Part shown: positions 46,828-58,218 of the stretch, one piece after another
How the letters are laid out: every line of letters starts with the position of its first letter
Numbering within the stretch: position 1 is the stretch's first letter
From: Thermothielavioides terrestris NRRL 8126
Taxonomy: Eukaryota > Ascomycota > Sordariomycetes > Sordariales > Chaetomiaceae
Assembly (NCBI RefSeq): GCF_000226115.1
Contig: NC_016458.1
Span: 1,426,001-1,490,000, forward strand
Length of the DNA: 64,000 bases
Direction of reading: 5' to 3'
Notes under the pieces: generated by a model
Databases searched by the model: none
What the model saw: only the letters and a program-made list of their open reading frames with translations
Told to the model about the DNA's origin: nothing
Program-made: the position numbers and the translations under genes

Positions 46828-49800
46828 ATGGCCGACTACCAGCGCGACCGGATGCCGCCGCCGAGGCTGCAGCCGCAGCATCCGGGCTACGGGCCATCCA
46901 ACACCTATCAGCGAGATGCAGCTTTTTCGAACATCTTCGGTGCCGCCCCTCCTCCCGGCCGCTCGCAGACCATGACCTCGTCCGTCGCGCCGCCCCAGTT
47001 CATGCAAGATGGGCGCACACATACCATGTCGTCGACCACGTCGGGCATGTCGGAAACGCACCGATCGCCACCCATGCGACCGCCGCCAGGAGGCGATTAT
47101 CGAGACCAGTTCGCTCCTCCCCGGCCACGGCCCAACGATGGCGGCCCAGGATATGGACACTATCAGGGCCAGCCGCGCTCGGTCTCGGGCGGCCAGCAAG
47201 TCCCATCCCCACAGTATTTGCAACAGCAGCAGCAGGCTCGACGCCCGTATCCCGGCAGCCCGCCATCGCAGCACCCGGGGCCCCCGCGGTTTGAGCCCCA
47301 ACGAGGACCCCCGCCTCCTCAGGGCTACTACAACAACGCGCCGCGGACTCCTGCGCAGCGCTTCCATCCGGATGGGCGGCCACCGGCTGCCATGAATGCC
47401 GACCCGTACCGGTCGCAGTCGTTGGCAAACTATCCGAGACCCCAAATGTACCAGCCCCCACCACAGCCGTACCAGCAGCAGCAGGCCCCGGCCAATGCCT
47501 TCCGGCATGCTCAGTACAACCAGCACTCGGCTCGCACTACCGCGCAGGGCCGCATCGTTCCAGAGAGGCACATGGAGGACAGGTCAATGTCCATGACTGG
47601 CTATCCGTCCCACGACCGGCACGACAGAGATGCGCACCAAATGATGAGCGGCCGCGTCATTCCCAACAGAAAACCAGTAGGCGCCCCCCCGCCAGCCCAT
47701 GATTACATGGGCAGCCATGCGCCGCCAAACCTGGGGCACCCGGCCGGATATGGACCGCCCGGATCGCAGACAAGAACCACAAGCATGGCCTCGTCGATCG
47801 GCCACGATAGCACCAGATCCATGTCGATGGCGTCTACGATAGTACCGCCCTCGATGGCGCCGAGCGAGAAGACGGACACCCAGACTGTCGTGCAGCGGAC
47901 ATCCATGACCAACTCGGTCAACGGCGAACGCCCGCCCACCGCCAAGATCAGGCCGCCCATCGTCTATCCGGCCCTCCTCTCCCGCGTCGCCGAGTGTTTC
48001 CGCCAGAAGATCGTCACAGGCGACCGGACAAAGAACGAGCTCACGTACAAGAACGCATTCAGTGGTGCCGAGGCCGTGGATGTCCTGTCCTACATCATCA
48101 GGACGACAGATAGGAATTTGGCTTTGCTTTTGGGGCGGGCCCTCGACGCTCAAAAGTTCTTTCACGATGTCACGTACGAGCACCGGTTGCGCGACTCCAC
48201 CTACGAGATGTACCAGTTCCGCGAGACCATGACGGAGGAGGCCGAGGAGAAACCGGCGGTGAACGGTGTCTTTGTTCTGCTGACGGAGTGCTACTCCCCG
48301 ACCTGCACAAGGGATCAGCTGTGCTACTCCATCGCTTGTCCGCGACGCCTGGAACAAGTATCCAGGCTGAATCTCAAGATGGGCCCGGGCCTCAAGCGAG
48401 AGGGCGAGGCGAACATGAACGACGACGACGCCGACCAGACCGACGAGCAGAAGCTGTGGATCAACAGCGTGCCCAAGGAGATTGCCGACAGCATCGGCGA
48501 CCGGGAGAAGAAGCGGCAGGAGGTCATCTCGGAGATTTGCTACACCGAACGAGACTTTGTCAAGGACCTCGAGTACCTCCGGGACTTCTGGATCTACCCG
48601 CTCAGAGGCAAGATCAATGGCATGTCGCCGATTCCGGCGAATAGGAGGGAACGTGTCGTCAAGACCATCTTCTCGAATATCATCGACTCCCCGAGCATCC
48701 ACGGTGTGAGCTCCAGATTTGCCCGGGCCCTGACCGAGCGGCAGCAGAAGATGCCCGTGGTGAAGAACATTGGCGACGTCTTCTTAGAGTTTGTGCCGCA
48801 GTTCGAACCGTTCATCCTGTACGGATCCAAGCAGCTCGAGGGCAAGTTTGAGTTTGAGAATGAGCGGTCTATCAACAAAGATTTTGCCCGATTCGTGGAC
48901 GAAGTCGAGCGGCGGAGGGAATCGAGGAAGCTAGAGCTGAACGGCTACCTGACCAAGCCGACGACGAGATTGGCCAGGTACCCGCTTCTTCTGGAGAACG
49001 TGCTCAAGTACACGGAGCCCGACAACCCGGACAAGGAGGACCTCCCGAAGGTCCTGACCATGATCCGAGATCTCCTGACCAGAGTCAACGAGGAGACGGG
49101 CAAGGCAGAGAACCGCTTCAATCTGCGGCGCCTGCACGAGCAGCTTAGATTCCGGCCCAACGAGAGAGTCGACCTGAAGCTCACGGAGGAGGGCCGTGAG
49201 CTGGTGGTTAAGAGCCAGTTCAAGAAGTCACCGACCGAGAACGCGGACATCACGGCTTATCTGTTTGATCACGCCGTGCTTCTCGTGCGCATCAAACAGG
49301 TGGGCAAGACGGAGGAATACAAGGCTTACCGGAGGGTGGGTGCTGTCGACTCGTTGACGATGTTATGATGTGGCGCTGACAGTTGTGACATTCACAGCCT
49401 ATTCCGCTAGAACTGCTCTCCATCAAGGAGATGGAGGAAGTGATACCCCAGGCCGGCGCCGTCAAGCGATCCTCGTCAGGCATCCTTCCGGCCCTGCGCA
49501 ACAACGGAAACGAAGCCAAGAAGGGCGAGGGCTGGCCCGTCACGTTCCGGCATCTCGGCAAAAATGGCTACGAACTGACGCTGTACGCCGCCAATCAGTC
49601 GGGCCGGCAGAAGTGGCTTGAGAAGATCGACTCTGCCCAGCAGCGCCTCCGGGCACGGGCCGACTTCCTCAACACGACCATCATCTCGTCGGGCTTCTTC
49701 ACCGGCACCAACAAGGTCAACTGCGTGGCGCCGTTTGGTAAGTTCAGCCGGACGACGTCTAACTCTCGGGGCGGATCACTGACATGGCATTTTCCTTTTG

Positions 49801-50857
49801 CTAGACGGCGGACGCAAGCTCATCTACGGCACCGACAATGGTATCTACATGTCGGACCGCAGGTCCAAGGACAACGCGACGCCCAAGCGGGTCATCGACG
49901 TGCCGAGCGTGACGCAGGTCGACGTGCTCGAGGAGTACCAGCTGCTGCTCGTGCTGTCCAACCGGTCGCTCCTGTCGTACCAGCTGAGCGCTCTGGACCC
50001 CAACGAGCCCATCTCGTCCAAGCGGGCCAAGAAGATCCAGAGCCACTGCAACTTCTTCAAGACGGGCATCTGCCTGGGCCGCCACCTGGTGTGCTGCGTC
50101 AAGAGCTCGGCGCTGTCGACGACCATCAAGGTGTACGAACCGACGGACGCCATGGCGCGCATCAAGAAGCAGAAGGGCATCAGCAAGATGTTCAACGCGG
50201 GCCAGGACGAGCTCAAGCCGTTCAAGGAGTTCTACATCCCGACCGAGTCGAGCTCGGTGCACTTCCTCAAGTCGAAGCTCTGCGTCGCGTGCGCGCGCGG
50301 CTTCGAGGTCGTCTCGCTCGAGACGCTCGAGACGCAGTCGCTGCTCGACCAGGCCGACACGTCGCTCGACTTTGTCGCGCGCAAGGAAGGCGTCAAGCCC
50401 ATCCACATCGAGCGCCTCTACGGCGAGTTCCTGCTCAACTACTCCGAGTTCTCCTTCTTCGTCAACCGCAACGGCTGGCGCGCCAAGCCCGAGTGGCGCC
50501 TCGACTGGGAGGGCACCCCCCAGGCGTTCGCCCTGTCGTACCCGTGGATCCTCGCCTTCGAGCCGAACTTCATCGAGCTCAGGCACATTGAGAACCTTGC
50601 GGTGCATATCGTCCCGCATCGCAACATCCGCATGTTGCATAGCAGTACGCATGAGGTGGGTCCCTCACACACCGAAATTGGGCCGTAATGTTGGATACTA
50701 ACGAGTTTGTGCGCTGTAGATCCTCTTCGCCTACGAGGACGAGCGCGGCGACGACGTCATCGAGGCCATCGACTTCTGGAAGAGCCAGCGCAAGTCCGAG
50801 GTGCTCCCCGCCGGCGCCAGCCCGGGCTCGCCGCCCGGCAGCAGCGCGGCGCACTGA
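46828..50857 (+). CDS. ROM2: Rho guanine nucleotide exchange factor (ROM2-like)
   Basis: Exons 46828-49335, 49398-49737, 49805-50655, 50720-50857; 1278 residues. The start at 46828 (MADYQRDRMPPP) is the first ATG in frame. Domains in order: Pro/Gln-rich disordered N-terminus (1-370); DEP domain at about 380-460 (RVAECFRQKIVTGDRTKNEL); DH/RhoGEF at about 560-755 (EVISEICYTERDFVKDLEYL, TTRLARYPLLLENVLKYTEP); PH at about 790-935 (ADITAYLFDHAVLLVRIKQV...GRQKWLEKIDSAQ); and citron homology (CNH) at about 955-1245 (GGRKLIYGTDNGIYMSDR). This DEP-DH-PH-CNH order is that of yeast Rom1/Rom2, which activate Rho1 at the plasma membrane for cell-wall integrity signalling. All three introns are GT-AG. Confidence 0.95.
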
Positions 50858-52516
50858 TCCCGTCGTGATTACGGTGGGCCGGGCCGGTGGGTTTACGCAC
50901 CTCCTCCTCTCGCCTCGAGAGGACCTGGCGTGTCACGCTGGCCTGGGCTCGGGACTGGTTGGGTCGAGTCCGCAGCCGGGATCGGGGCTGGACAACGGCG
51001 GCGCGCCCGTTGCGCGGTCTTTCATTGCCTTGCGCAGTGACCGTGTCTCGGGTGTCTTGTTTACCTTGCTTGCCTGGCTTCGTTGGCCGGCCAACAAGGG
51101 GAGGTGGTCGCTCGGTAGGGGTATCTGCCTGATTTCCGCCCGGGGGAGAATGTGAAAGCACCGGCTTTTCTACCCGTTTCGTCTGCGGCCAGGCGGTTCG
51201 TCTTCCCAGAACGCGTCCGCAAGGGGTGACTGCGCCGAACCACAAGACCGAGACCGGTTGCATCGCGGATCAGGGCTTGCGTGGTTGCTTGGCGAGTGGG
51301 GGATCTAATCTTAGCTGTGTGAGGTCCTTTCTAATGGGCTGAGGGGAGGAGGATGATGAGGGAAGGAGGGATTGCTGGGGAGCGGGGGGAACGCTCACAG
51401 ACCCTTGCGGCTTACAGTATTTGGAGCCTGGGCGCAGTCATTCATCGTCAGCAGCAGCAGCAGCAGATGGAAGGGAGCGTATTTTTGTGTTTGTGTTGCC
51501 CTAATCCTGCAAGTTTTATTTCCCACTGCTTTTTCTATTTGCTCAGCAGCCTGTCGGGATCGTGTTTCGGTATTCTTACTTTTCTGGTCTGGTTTTTTCG
51601 CTTCCTGTCTTACTTTGCCTTTGTGTCCTCTGGTTCTGGTTGTCTGCTTGGGAGGCCCGCCAAGGGGCCCTTGGCGGGGAGGGAGATGATGGAGAGACGG
51701 AGAAAGACGGGATGATCTGCAGCAGGTAGCCATGTGTATTCTACGGTTCTGCGTAGAGGCTATCTTTGCGAACAGGATTGGAGTTGCTCAAGATCGTGAC
51801 CGTCAAGGAGTGCCATCAAGGCCTGGAGAAAAGTGGCTACTGGTAAGCTTCTAGAGCGGGGGGAATGCCCTGACGTGAGCGTAGTTTCGCTTGGAGATGT
51901 TATGCGAAGGTGCTGGCTGAGAGCTTTCGACTCCGCGGAGCACGTTGCCGAAGGGCTCGCAGAACCCCGGGCAGCTGTCTTGCCTGGCCATCTCTCCAAG
52001 GCTCCGGAGCTAGGTAGCTAGTGTAGCACTTAACCAACTAGCCGGGGATACAGACGGCCAAGGCTCGGTTCTGCAGACGATACTTGGCGAGCCATGTAGC
52101 ATAAACAAGACTCTTCCGCTCTCGGGTTGATTAATCGTGTGGGTTTGTGGGTTTGCTTCATCATGAGCTTTTTCGGCAAGCAAGGGAAGGTACGGAAAGT
52201 GGTGAGGCCCTTACACAGTACCAGGTACAGACGGGAGTTATTCCCTCTGCAGTGGTTGTGAACTTGGAAGTTAGAAGGTGAACAGAGTGGGTCCTGGCGG
52301 CGCAGCCGGGGGTGCTACACGGCAGTCCCACCCACATTCCGCCTCCCCGCGCCCCACGCCCCAATTGAGGTCCGAAGACCCGGACTCTGCCGCAGACATC
52401 GACTTACTTACATTCTAGCACCGTATCTGGCTCCACGACATCCACCAAGCTTTATACAACCATATCCTGATTTACCCGCCCGTCCTTCAAACGCCTTTCT
52501 GCCCAGCAACGCCGCG
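50858..52516. other. intergenic region
   Basis: 1.66 kb between the Rho GEF and the SH3 gene. A short CAG repeat occurs at about 51449-51466. No gene supported. Confidence 0.5.
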
Positions 52517-53498
52517 ATGGTGTCTGAGGACCGCCAGCGGGTCATCGAGACCAACCGGTCTCTGCGCTTGATCAAGAACGCACGTCGCCCGACCGCCACC
52601 GTCTCCCTCTTCTTTCCATCTCCCCATCTCTCTCTCCTGCCTCCGCTAGCTAACCTTACTCACTCCCATCCAGGAACTCGAGTCGCTCCTCGAGAAGGGC
52701 GTCATCAGCGACGCCGCCTTCGACTCCATCATGTCCCTCCTGCCCGCTGAGTCCTCCCTCTCCGGCCCCGCCGCCCGCAGCACCCCGACTCCCTCAACAA
52801 CCACAGCATCAACACCAGCACCGCCCGCGCCCAACAGCAACAGCAACAACAACAACAACCCGCCAAGCTACGCTCAATCCCAAACCACCGCGCAGCCCCC
52901 CGCCCTCCCAGCCCGCAACCAACCCCCACAGCCGCCCGCGAAGCCGGTGCTCGCCCGCGCCCGCGCGCTGTACCGCTACGCGGCCGGCGACGCGCGCGAC
53001 GTGTCGTTCGAGCGCGACGACGCGCTCGCCGTGTTCGAGTACATGAACGACGACTGGTGGCTGGGGCGCAACGAGCGCACGGGCGAGGAGGGCATCTTCC
53101 CGCGGAGCTACGTCGTCGTGGTCGGGGGGCCGGCGGCGGATGATAATGGTGCAGGCGGCGCGGGGGAGAAGGTCGGTTTGCCGCCGGCGGGTGGTGGTGC
53201 GGTGGCGGCGTACAACCAGCAGCCGCCGTACCAGCAGGGTGGTTATCCCGGTGCTGGTGCTGGTTCGGGTGGGGGTGGGGGTGGGGGTGGGTACCCCGTC
53301 AGTCCGGTGCCGGTGGGCGGGTACTCGGCGCCGCCGCCGCCGGCGGGGCAGGCCCCGGTGCCGTACCAAGACGGACAGCACGGGGGCGGGAGCAAGCTTG
53401 GAGAGCAAGGGAAGAAGTTTGGCAAGAAGCTGGGCAACGCGGCCATCTTTGGGGCCGGGGCGACGATTGGGAGTAATATTGTTAACTCCATCTTCTGA
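52517..53498 (+). CDS. SH3-domain actin regulator (Lsb1/Pin3-like)
   Basis: Exons 52517-52579 and 52674-53498; 295 residues. The N-terminal helix reads MVSEDRQRVIETNRSLRLIK N|ELESLLEKGVISDAAFD, with the splice at the bar. The apparent donor is GC (AAC|GCACGT) because no GT in phase gives this continuous conserved helix; the acceptor is CATCCAG and a CTAAC lies near 52649. After a Ser/Thr/Pro-rich linker, an SH3 domain spans about 113-168 (ARALYRYAAGDARDVSFERD, then DDWWLGRNERTGEEGIFPRS), with the ALYRY, WW and P..Y ligand-pocket residues present. A Gly/Pro/Tyr-rich region and a conserved basic C-terminus (LGEQGKKFGKKLGNAAIFGA) follow. Yeast Lsb1/Pin3 bind Las17 (WASP) and act in endocytosis and prion maintenance; this role is by analogy. 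Confidence 0.88.
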
Positions 53499-53844
53499 GC
53501 GCGCGTGTGGACGGTGGGGGAGTGCAAGTTGGGTTGGGCGGTCAGCTTCGGGGATTTCACGGAACGGGAACGGGTGATGTTCTTGCGTGTCTGTACGGAG
53601 TTCGGCAAGGGAATAATTCGCGCTTGCTGGGGGCACATTTCGCGGGTACGATGCCTGTTCCTGGCTCCGGCGCTTCTGCTCTACAGACTGGTTTCAGAGC
53701 AGGAGATGGGGCATTATGTTGTTGCACAGCGGCTGCTTCATGGCGTTCTCTTTCCTTGTAATCTCTCTGTCAGGGTTTACGTTGAATAGATGGGGCATCT
53801 GGGTTTGGTCGTGTCACTCACATAGCGTTAGCCTTTCCTTCCCC

Positions 53845-54096
53845 CTAATTCGTCAACTCCGTGTCAACAATCAGCAGAAGGATATCTAAGGACACCCCGG
53901 CAACACCACCAAGCAAGGCAGACCAATTAACCACGATCCCCGGCGAAGTTGCCATGACTACATTCTTGGCAGTCGTCATTGCCGTAGCATAGCTCAGACC
54001 ATACCTCCGTAGGAGACCACGAAACGGGATGTGCAGATTCCGTGGATATGGAGACCTGATGAAGCATAAGGTTGAGTAGACAGATGTAGATGGCAT
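53845..54096 (-). other. 83-codon open frame with hydrophobic segments, possible relic
   Basis: ATG at 54096, stop at 53845. The predicted peptide has a basic N-terminal part (RNLHIPFRGLLRRYG) and a hydrophobic segment (SALLGGVAGVSLDILLLIVD) that could span a membrane. A second hydrophobic frame on the same strand lies upstream beyond the poly-A tract (about 54570-54390: FIIMWGCCILAVMGVQYQG). Together they might be fragments of a decayed membrane-protein gene. I do not recognise a family and no splice connection was found. Confidence 0.25.
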
Positions 54097-54187
54097 TTGT
54101 GTTTACATGAGTAGCAGATGGCGAAGTCGAGACGCCGCAGCGGATGCCCCGCAGGCCTTAGCATAGATACCCACGCCGATCTGTAAC

Positions 54188-54188
<1 letters not shown>

Positions 54189-54253
<65 letters not shown>
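54189..54253 (+). repeat. 65-nt poly-A homopolymer
   Basis: Sixty-five uninterrupted A residues on the + strand, flanked by GTAACC and GGATAAA. Confidence 0.95.
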
Positions 54254-54257
<4 letters not shown>

Positions 54258-54615
54258 AAAAAGCTGGGCTGCCAGCGGATTGTTCTCCCTCCCCCTCCCC
54301 GTACGTGCACTCCTTCCCCTACCTGACCCACAAAAGGAAAAAAGGAACAGAGACCTGCCTGTCCACCAGCAGGCTCAATCAATGGCTAGCCGTAGCGTAG
54401 CGTGAGGTAGCGCCGAGAAAATGGAAGATAGACCGCAGAAATGCAACTCCGAACACCGTGTTCCCCGATCCCAAGCCCTGGTATTGAACCCCCATCACAG
54501 CCAAAATGCAACAGCCCCACATGATGATGAAGGAGTGAGAGTAGGGAATGCCCAACCGCAGCGGCTGGTGAAATGCCTCTAAAGAAGACAAAAACAAAGA
54601 AGAGAACGTCGTCGT

Positions 54616-56847
54616 CTACCGCGCAACCCCCACAATTCCGTCGCCGCCATGGTCCACCGCGCCGACAGCAACCCCCGCGGCCAACACATCCTCCCCGCCA
54701 CCGGCCCCGTCCTCGGCCGTCTCCGGCCACGCGGGCAACGCCAAGGCGGCAAAGGGCTTCCCGTAGCGCCTCTCCATCTCGACGCGCAGGATCTCGGCGG
54801 CCAACTCCCAGCGGCGCAGCAGGCGGGCGCGGCGCTCGGCAAACGTCTGCTGCAGCACGTCCTCCTCGTTGGCGAACGCGACCGCGAGGTCCTCGATCTC
54901 CTCGGCGCGGCGCTCCAGCAGCGCCTCCATCTCTCGCTCGTGGCGTTCCATCAGCTCCTCCATGCTCTTGGCCTGCTTCTCGCGCAGGCCGTGGATCTGC
55001 GACCGGTGCCGCTGCTCCATGCCGTCGCGCACGAGGTACTGCTGGCGCAGCTGCTCCAGGTCGCGCTCCGTGACCTGCCGCTGGGGCCACTCGCCGTTTT
55101 CGTCGGTGCTGCCGCTGCTGGTGTTGCGCTTATCATCGTGGTCCTTGGCAGGCCCGGCGCCGTGGCCGTGGCAGTAGTCTTCCATGTACTTGAGCTTTAG
55201 CCGGACCTTCTTTTCCTTTTCCTCCAATTGGGACTGCAGCTCGATCTCGGCCATGACCTGGCGGTCTTCGAGGTGCTGTTCTGTCCTGGCGTGGCGGTCG
55301 CGCATCTTGTCGGTCAAGTCGGAGAACTTGTCGACGAGCGCGAGCTTCTTGATGGACTGCCGCTCCCGCATGGCCTCCTGCACCTTCTGCTCGTAACCCT
55401 TGAAGCGGGCCATCTCAGCCTCCAGCTGCGCCCTCAGCGCCCGGAACTCGCTGCTCTCCAGCGTCCGCCTCTCCGCCTCCTGCTTGGCAGCATCTTCTGC
55501 CTCTGCCGCTTTCTCCTGCGCCATTTTCTCGGCCTCGATTTCCGCCAGCCGCGCCTCCTCCTCCACACGCCGGCGCTCCAGCTCCTCCTCCCCGTTGCAA
55601 AAGTTGGGGCACCCGACAGCAGGGTCCCAGACCGCGCCGCAGATGTAGCAGAATTGCGCCTTGCACCGGCAGGTGATGTGCGTGCACCCCTGGGCCAGCT
55701 CGACCAGCATCCGGCACTTGTAGCAGCGGCGCCAGCCCGACTTCTCGCCCATCTTGAGCACCCTCTCGAGCTCGTGGTCCTCGGGACAGTCCTGGCCGAG
55801 CTGGTGGGCGGCCCGCTTGCACATGATGCAGACGCGCGTCTTGCATTTGGCGCACAGCACCTCGGACGGGTGCTTAGGGTCCACCCTGGTGGCCGGCGGT
55901 ATGAACTCGCCGCAGGATGCCTTGGGGCAGAATATGCGCGTTTCCCACGGCGTGCTGTACAGCACAACGGCCTTGAGGAACTCCTGCTGCTTGTCCCGCG
56001 GAAGAACAAGCTTGATGATGGCGCTCGGGATGGGCTCGGTGCAGCACTTCGGCGGCATCTTGCACTCATCAGCCAGCGACTGCGAGATCACGACGGCTAG
56101 ACAATCGCGGCAATATTTGTGGCCGCACGGTAGCGTGTGCAGGACGCTGTGGCTGCCAGTCGCAAAGAGTTCGCGACAGCATATGCAGGGCCTAGGGCAT
56201 GCGTCAGACCTGCCGTCTCAACTGCGCGCTGCGCTTCCAATCACTTACATGGGTAGGTCGTTAATCGGCCGTCTGCCCCTCAGCCTGCTTGCGAGGCTCC
56301 GCGTGAAGCCTTTGACACCCTTCCTTGGCCCCGGTCTGTTCGCGGCGCCAGCCGAGACCCCGGTATATCCGTCGTGGGGCTGGGGGAACTTGGCCTGCCC
56401 GAGGGCCGCATTCAGCTGGCTGATGTACTTGTCGTACTGCGAAAAATTGAGACTCCTTGATCTCCTCCTGCCCGTCGGTTCGGACGAGGGTTCGTGGGTG
56501 GGGGTCGCGTGGTCCGATGTCTGTGATGTCATCGCCGCCGCATCAGCGATACCGTCCGACCCCGGGGAGCCCGGGGACCCCGCGCGGATAGGCGAATCGG
56601 CAGCGGATGCCGTCCGGTCGTGAGCATTGCTTCGTTTCGCGTGTTCTGGCAGCGTAATCCCCAGCTTGGCTGCTTTTGCCATCAACTCCTCTTCGATGTC
56701 TGCCTCGGTCGTACCGTCGGGCCACCCGAAGACCTCGCTGACATAGCCGGCGTCCGCGAGCTCCGGAAGGCGGTTCCGGCGGCTGACCGGGTCGGCCGGG
56801 CGCAGGGGGTACCGAGGCATGGGCATCATGGGCATCATGGACACCAT
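54616..56847 (-). CDS. RBR-type (RING-IBR-RING) E3 ubiquitin ligase with coiled-coil tail
   Basis: Exons 56847-56249 and 56191-54616, one 57-bp intron (GTAAGT donor); 724 residues. The start is the first ATG (56847); the frame extends upstream to 56973 only with a TTG. An N-terminal Ser-rich region (1-195) is followed by RING1 at about 200-240 (PCICCRELFATGSHSVLHTL, PCGHKYCRDC), IBR (FCPKASCGEF, LCAKCKTRVCIMCKRAAHQL) and RING2 (RRCYKCRMLVELAQGCTHIT, CRCKAQFCYICGAVWDPAVG). By analogy with HHARI the Cys in QGCTHITC is the candidate thioester-forming residue, giving a HECT-like transfer from E2. The remaining about 350 residues are charged and heptad-like (EEEARLAEIEAEKMAQEKAA and following), forming a long coiled coil. 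The substrate is unknown. Confidence 0.92.
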
Positions 56848-57822
56848 AGAGCTCACAGCGCCAGCGCGAGCAGCTGCAGCCCGAATGACGAGCGAGTTGA
56901 AGCGAGGAGGAGCGACTCCAAGGTCGTCGGATGCGTGGGCCTCGGAGAACGGGGAAACATGACCTGGTTGCAAGCTCGCCAGTGTTGGGCCGCAGATGCT
57001 CTTAGAAGACAGCGAGCGGCATGGGTGACCAGACGGACCAGGGAGGGGTGGTGTGCAAGTTCACTACCTACATAATAAGGCGTGCCGATCGTGGGGGTGG
57101 GGGCTTTCGGACTGAGCAAGGACCCTGACCGGTCAGTCTTGGCGGATCTTGCCTACCTCATGTAGGCGACAGTTGCCCTGCGCTCCACTGGTGACGCGAT
57201 CACCGGTGCACCTTGCGGGCCGAGAGCGCAAAGGCAGCGAAGGGTAGGGCGTTGCCGGGTCCGAAAATGGAAAAGTGAGGATGGCCAGGGGAGAGCGCCC
57301 GGAGAAAATTGGCATCAAAGGCAGGCACAACTGCAGGATCGGCTTGTGTAACGTTGACCTGCCTGGATCGGAACCGGGTTGGGAAGGCGCGCTGCGGACT
57401 GGCGTGGATGTAATGATAGGCTCTGGCCGGAAGTGCGTCAGGTCTTGATCAGGTAGTGAAGTCCCTTCGAGATCGTGCAAACTCGGGCTGACAGGCTGTC
57501 GGTCTTGTGTCCTGCGGTTTATCAGGGAGGATCTGAGGCAAAGCTGAGATGGCTGGACAAATTGCCTCGGCGTCTTCGTACACTCGTATGTACCGGCAGC
57601 TGGGTGGTATGAATAAAACATAAAAAATAAAAGCCGATGGAGCGGAAGACCCCTGCGATGATGAGGAAGGAACCCAAGTGGAAAAACAGCGCCACCTCCA
57701 TTGGCCTCAACATGCACTGTGGGACTGCCGTTAGTTGCGCTTCTCACCTGCAGCTCCGTCTGTCTGCTGTCTGCGTGCTCTGCAGAGGGCAACTCTAGCT
57801 GGCCAGGGGTCCCTGTCAGTCT
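56848..57822. other. upstream region of the RBR ligase gene
   Basis: About 1 kb without a supported gene. Minus-strand frames at 57133-57792 include a short hydrophobic stretch (FFHLGSFLIIAGVF) but no family resemblance. The transposon described next begins at its left end. Confidence 0.5.
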
Positions 57823-57958
57823 GCGATTTGGGTAGACGTTAAAGAGGTCCCGCCAAGACTAATTTCGGCCAATTGTCGGCAATGTTTTTACACCGTCAGT
57901 ACCCCGCCAAGACCGCCAAGCCGTTTGCACTATCGCCAAGGGTTAGTTCGCCGGGGGT

Positions 57959-57983
57959 GCGGGGGGCGGCGCCAGCCCCCCGC
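57959..57983. repeat. perfect hairpin inside the MITE
   Basis: GCGGGGGGC (57959-57967) and GCCCCCCGC (57975-57983) are exact reverse complements separated by seven bases. Confidence 0.9.
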
Positions 57984-57986
57984 TGG

Positions 57987-58040
57987 TTAGGGTGAGGGTT
58001 ATGGTTAGGGTGAGGGTCAAGGTTAGGGTGCGGGTTAACT
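57987..58040 (+). repeat. three-copy 18-bp minisatellite with telomere-like TTAGGG
   Basis: Units TTAGGGTGAGGGTTATGG (57987), TTAGGGTGAGGGTCAAGG (58005) and TTAGGGTGCGGGTTAACT (58023) are in exact 18-bp register. Each starts with the fungal telomere hexamer. Confidence 0.92.
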
Positions 58041-58218
58041 TCGTTTTCTTTTTTTTCGATTTGGTTGAGGTTTCGCGAAGCTGTTGCTACGAGTCTTTGC
58101 AATTCTCGTTGTTGATGTTGTCGCGGCCCCGCTCACCCCGTGGCGATTGTAAATACTTGTAAGCGGCAGTCTCCGAAATTAGTCTTGGCGGGACCTCTTT
58201 AACGACGACCGCGATTTG

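Larger units (their letters stand above)
53499..54615. other. intergenic region with poly-A tract and small open frame
   Basis: No securely supported gene. It contains an 83-codon minus-strand frame (53845-54096) and a 65-nt homopolymer (54189-54253), listed separately. Confidence 0.5.
57823..58218. mobile_element. non-autonomous DNA transposon (hAT-like MITE) with target duplications
   Basis: Element 57831-58210 (380 bp). Its ends are 38-bp inverted repeats (57831-57868 and 58173-58210) that differ at two positions, with a perfect 32-bp core (57837-57868 against 58173-58204, beginning CGTTAAAGAGGTCCCGCC). It is flanked on both sides by the same 8-bp sequence GCGATTTG (57823-57830 and 58211-58218), a target-site duplication. 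Eight-bp duplications are typical of hAT-family transposition (also P elements). The interior codes for nothing; it contains a 9-bp-stem hairpin (57959-57983) and three 18-bp repeats with TTAGGG (57987-58040). The near-identical ends suggest recent insertion. It sits between the RBR ligase and POP1 genes. Confidence 0.88.
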
